DNA from: Actinomycetota bacterium
GTDB taxonomy: Bacteria > Actinomycetota > Geothermincolia > Fen-727 > Anoxymicrobiaceae
DNA length: 7,883 nucleotides
NCBI GenBank assembly: GCA_018894655.1
Contig: JAHIPE010000262.1
Coordinates: 1 to 7,883 of the forward strand
Reading direction: 5' to 3'
Both the position numbers and the translations under genes were made by a program. Each line of letters begins with the position of its first letter. Position 1 is the first letter of the stretch. The notes below the pieces were generated by a model. The model was not told the DNA's origin. It saw nothing but the letters and a program-made list of their open reading frames with translations, and did no database searches. Below, piece after piece: positions 6,301 through 7,883 of this stretch.

Positions 6301-6558
6301 TTACTCGGGAACGGTCCCCGGTGGCCCTCCTTTCTGTTCACCGGTAACCCGCACCGCCACCACCTCCAGGCTGCCGTGGTCGGCCTTTCTGATCAGCATT
6401 TTCACCCTTGTCCCCGGCGCCAGGCGGGAGGCGATATCCTGACCGCCGCCGTGCTCGGGGGCCTCACGCTTCACTGCTTCTCCACCCCCGGCGGTCGGCG
6501 GCTGCGGCACCTGCTGCCGCACCGGCTCCTGCTGGTTCCTCTTTCCCGGCCCTTTCAT
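6301..6558 (-). CDS. small basic protein of unknown function
   Basis: An 85-aa open frame starting MKGPGKRNQQEPVRQQ. I recognise no family. The N-terminal half (to about residue 40) is Gln/Pro/Gly/Lys-rich and probably disordered. The C-terminal half contains an alternating hydrophobic stretch, GTRVKMLIRKADHGSLEVVAV, that looks like two beta-strands joined by a turn, followed by a Gly/Pro tail. Third codon positions are strongly G/C and no competing plus-strand gene overlaps it, supporting real coding. The ATG at 6558 is preceded by GGAGGG with about 10 nt spacing. In-frame TTG codons (6564, 6567) sit closer to that site, and an in-frame ATG at 6579 would add seven residues but has no ribosome site. 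The gene is convergent with the RsbRD_N-like gene and divergent from the response regulator. It could be a small accessory or nucleic-acid-binding protein, but that is a guess. Confidence 0.55.
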   Translation of the reverse strand: MKGPGKRNQQEPVRQQVPQPPTAGGGEAVKREAPEHGGGQDIASRLAPGTRVKMLIRKADHGSLEVVAVRVTGEQKGGPPGTVPE

Positions 6559-6633
6559 GGTCAACAAACCCTCCTTCATGGTGGCAACCGCGGCGTTCGT
6601 GCCGTATCTCCTGCACTATTATCCACCCATTAC

Positions 6634-6658
6634 GTTAAACCGGATTTAACACAGTGTT
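6634..6658. promoter_or_regulatory. overlapping inverted repeats, candidate operator between divergent genes
   Basis: GTTAAA (6634-6639) and TTTAAC (6645-6650) form a perfect 6-bp inverted repeat with a 5-nt spacer. AACAC-A-GTGTT (6648-6658) is a second perfect inverted repeat sharing its edge and can be extended by TT/AA past one mismatch. Both lie in the spacer between the small minus-strand gene and the response-regulator gene and overlap the candidate -35 of the latter. The layout suits binding of a dimeric regulator; none is identified. Confidence 0.4.
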
Positions 6659-6674
6659 GAAATACTGTTAATCT
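6646..6674 (+). promoter_or_regulatory. candidate promoter of the response-regulator gene
   Basis: TTAACA (6646-6651, five of six matches to the -35 consensus) lies 17 nt before TAATCT (6669-6674). The -10 is poor, but a TG at 6666-6667, one base before it, gives an extended -10. Transcription would start near 6681, about 36 nt ahead of the GTG. On the opposite strand GATAAT (complement of 6618-6623) could be a -10 for the small leftward gene, without a convincing -35. Confidence 0.4.
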
Positions 6675-6716
6675 AATGTGGGGGTCGTTCACGGTCTCAC
6701 CGCATAGGAGGTCGTA

Positions 6717-7646
6717 GTGACTAATCGGATTCTCGTTATCGGGGATGAAACGGCAGCGGACCAGGTAGGCGGAAACCTTCGCCTGGAAGGCTTCGACGTA
6801 GAGACAGCGCCGGGCGCGGAAGCGGGTGCCTCCATGGCCTTCGAGGGTGGTTTCCTCCTTATTATCTGCGATGACGCTCCGCCGGACATCGACGGCTTCG
6901 AGATATGCCGCAGCCTCAAGTCGAACCGGCGGACCGCGGGCGTGCCGGTAATCCTTATCAGCGACGCCGCCCGCCTCGAGAGCAACGCTATCGAGCTTGA
7001 ATCGATCGTCGATGAGTTCATGACCAAGCCGTACCGCCTCACGGAGCTGCTCGCCCGGGTCAACCTGAGCATCAAGAGGATGGGAGCTTCCCCCACCGAC
7101 CCGTTGACCGGGCTCCCCGGCAACATCGCTGCCGACGACAGGCTAAGGGACGTTGTTCGTTCCGGCGCGCCTTTCACCCTGATGCTGATCGCGGTGAAGG
7201 GGCTTCGTCCGTTCCACGAGACGTACGACGACGAGAGATTCGAGCAGGTGATTCACTTTACCGCAGAGACGATAAAGGAGGTCATCAGGAAGGAGGGGGG
7301 GCGGCGGGACCACACCGCCTACCTGGGCAACGGGACATTCAGTGTGATAACCGTGCCGGAGCGGGCCGCGACTCTCGCGCGTTCGATCACCCGCCTGTTC
7401 GACGGCGGCATACGGAGCTTCTACTCCGTTAGCGACGCCGATAGGGGATGCCTCACGACTTTTAACAGGCAGGGGAGCATGTTAGATAATCCAATTATGA
7501 CGGTATCGATCGGGTTGGCTTCCAATACGAACCCGGAGGTGCAGTCTCACTGGGGAGCGGCGGAAATCGCGAGGGAACTGCTTGAGTACGCTATGTCGTT
7601 TCCCGAAAGCAAGTACTGCGAGGACCGCAGGGCGAAGAACCGGTAG
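6717..7646 (+). CDS. response regulator with a degenerate (catalytically inactive) GGDEF domain
   Basis: A 309-aa PleD-like protein without diguanylate cyclase residues. REC domain (about 1-122): ILVIGDE with acidic pocket D10/E11, phospho-acceptor D52 in CDDAPPDIDG (the first Asp, by spacing to P56 and G60), S82 in ILISDAA, and K104 in FMTKPY. All phosphorylation residues are present. The GGDEF fold follows (about 126-300), recognised by DPLTGLPG (128-135) and the late strand MTVSIGLAS (261-269). The signature GGDEF is GNGTF (204-208) inside YLGNGTFSVITVP, and the usual DhFKxxND stretch is KGLRPFHETYDDERFE (161-176). Metal- and GTP-binding acids are therefore lost and no cyclase activity is expected. 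It could act as a phosphorylation-dependent scaffold or ligand-binding protein. The GTG start follows AGGAGG (6706-6711) with 5 nt spacing. The cognate kinase is not in the window. The family call is firm for REC and good for the degenerate GGDEF. Confidence 0.88.
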   Translation: MTNRILVIGDETAADQVGGNLRLEGFDVETAPGAEAGASMAFEGGFLLIICDDAPPDIDGFEICRSLKSNRRTAGVPVILISDAARLESNAIELESIVDEFMTKPYRLTELLARVNLSIKRMGASPTDPLTGLPGNIAADDRLRDVVRSGAPFTLMLIAVKGLRPFHETYDDERFEQVIHFTAETIKEVIRKEGGRRDHTAYLGNGTFSVITVPERAATLARSITRLFDGGIRSFYSVSDADRGCLTTFNRQGSMLDNPIMTVSIGLASNTNPEVQSHWGAAEIARELLEYAMSFPESKYCEDRRAKNR

Positions 7647-7687
7647 GGGACCGATGAACGAGCAGAACCGCCTGCCTGCCCGGCCTG

Positions 7688-7716
7688 TTGACTTATGACG
7701 CGTATTGGTTGATAAT
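7688..7716 (+). promoter_or_regulatory. near-consensus sigma70 promoter reading towards the right edge
   Basis: TTGACT (7688-7693) and GATAAT (7711-7716) each match five of six consensus positions with an optimal 17-nt spacer. Expected start is about 7722-7724. It lies 41 nt after the response-regulator stop and no coding region follows in the remaining 160 nt, so the transcript begins with a long leader or is itself a small RNA. Confidence 0.7.
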
Positions 7717-7721
7717 CATGG

Positions 7722-7883
7722 TAGAGGTATTGCTTTCATCCAAAAGCAACCGGGGTTTCCCGGTTCCAGTAGGGTGAATCGTTTGCAAGCACTAAGTTCG
7801 GACAACCGGGTACAGCTCAGGGTTAAAGTATTTGGACCATCCAAATATCCCCAAGAGTTGCCGCATTAAGGTCTAATACGCCG
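7722..7883 (+). ncRNA. candidate structured 5' leader or small RNA with alternative pairing (runs to the window edge)
   Basis: Directly after the promoter three hairpins can form. TTGCTTT/AAAGCAA is at 7730-7736/7743-7749. AACCGGG/CCCGGTT is at 7748-7754/7759-7765. TATTTGGA/TCCAAATA is at 7829-7836/7840-7847. A second AACCGGG at 7804-7810 could compete for the same CCCGGTT strand, giving two exclusive folds as in a switch. Between them lie GGGTGAATC (7772-7780) and ACAGCTCA (7812-7819), short strings that recall conserved parts of c-di-AMP (ydaO) riboswitches. Spacing and missing helices prevent a confident assignment. No T-run follows the last hairpin. No open frame with a ribosome site is seen from 7647 to 7883. 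Confidence 0.4.

Noticed and set aside
7653..7697. 14-codon open frame (MNEQNRLPARPVDL) after the regulator gene
   Set aside because: No good ribosome site, overlaps the promoter at 7688-7716, too short to support as a leader peptide.
7722..7883. Firm c-di-AMP (ydaO) or c-di-GMP riboswitch call
   Set aside because: Only two short strings recall ydaO and their spacing is too short; GEMM-type conserved strings are absent. Reported only as a structured leader candidate.

Overview
The window is GC-rich (roughly 60% or more), densely coded bacterial DNA with ordinary Shine-Dalgarno sites and sigma70-like promoters. The gene content is a type IVa pilus ATPase, a secreted coiled-coil NlpC/P60 hydrolase with a Ser/Pro linker, a class II-like deacetylase, a fused I-D metallochelatase subunit and an RsbRD_N-type protein. 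That fits a deep-branching actinobacterial (Geothermincolia- or OPB41-like) or Firmicutes-like environmental lineage. This placement is inference from gene style only; there is no rRNA or other marker in the window.

Layout. Positions 1-3276 are read leftwards: a cell-wall NlpC/P60 peptidase (3276 to 2260), a perfect 10-bp terminator-like hairpin, a histone-deacetylase-family enzyme (2182 to 1148), then a PilT/PilU-family pilus ATPase (from 1085, running off the left edge close to its C-terminus). A divergent 403-nt spacer (3277-3679) holds a good promoter for the NlpC/P60 gene. Rightwards from it runs a 670-aa fused AAA+/VWA metallochelatase subunit (TTG start at 3680). Next comes a 155-aa RsbRD_N-like protein (5792-6259) with its own strong promoter. 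A short basic protein of unknown function (6558 to 6301, minus strand) is convergent with it. It is divergent from a response regulator with a degenerate GGDEF domain (6717-7646), across a spacer rich in TTAA-type inverted repeats.

The last 237 nt contain no gene. They hold a near-consensus promoter followed by three hairpins, in which one strand has two alternative pairing partners. This looks like a structured 5' leader or small RNA for something just outside the window.

The genes do not form one pathway. Themes are surface functions (pilus ATPase, peptidoglycan hydrolase), signalling (RsbRD_N protein, REC plus dead GGDEF) and metal/tetrapyrrole or AAA+/VWA chemistry without its usual large chelatase subunit. 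I found no CRISPR array, transposon, tRNA or rRNA. The observations most worth following are the 3' leader, the degenerate GGDEF regulator, the orphan chelatase fusion and the start-codon problem of the NlpC/P60 gene.
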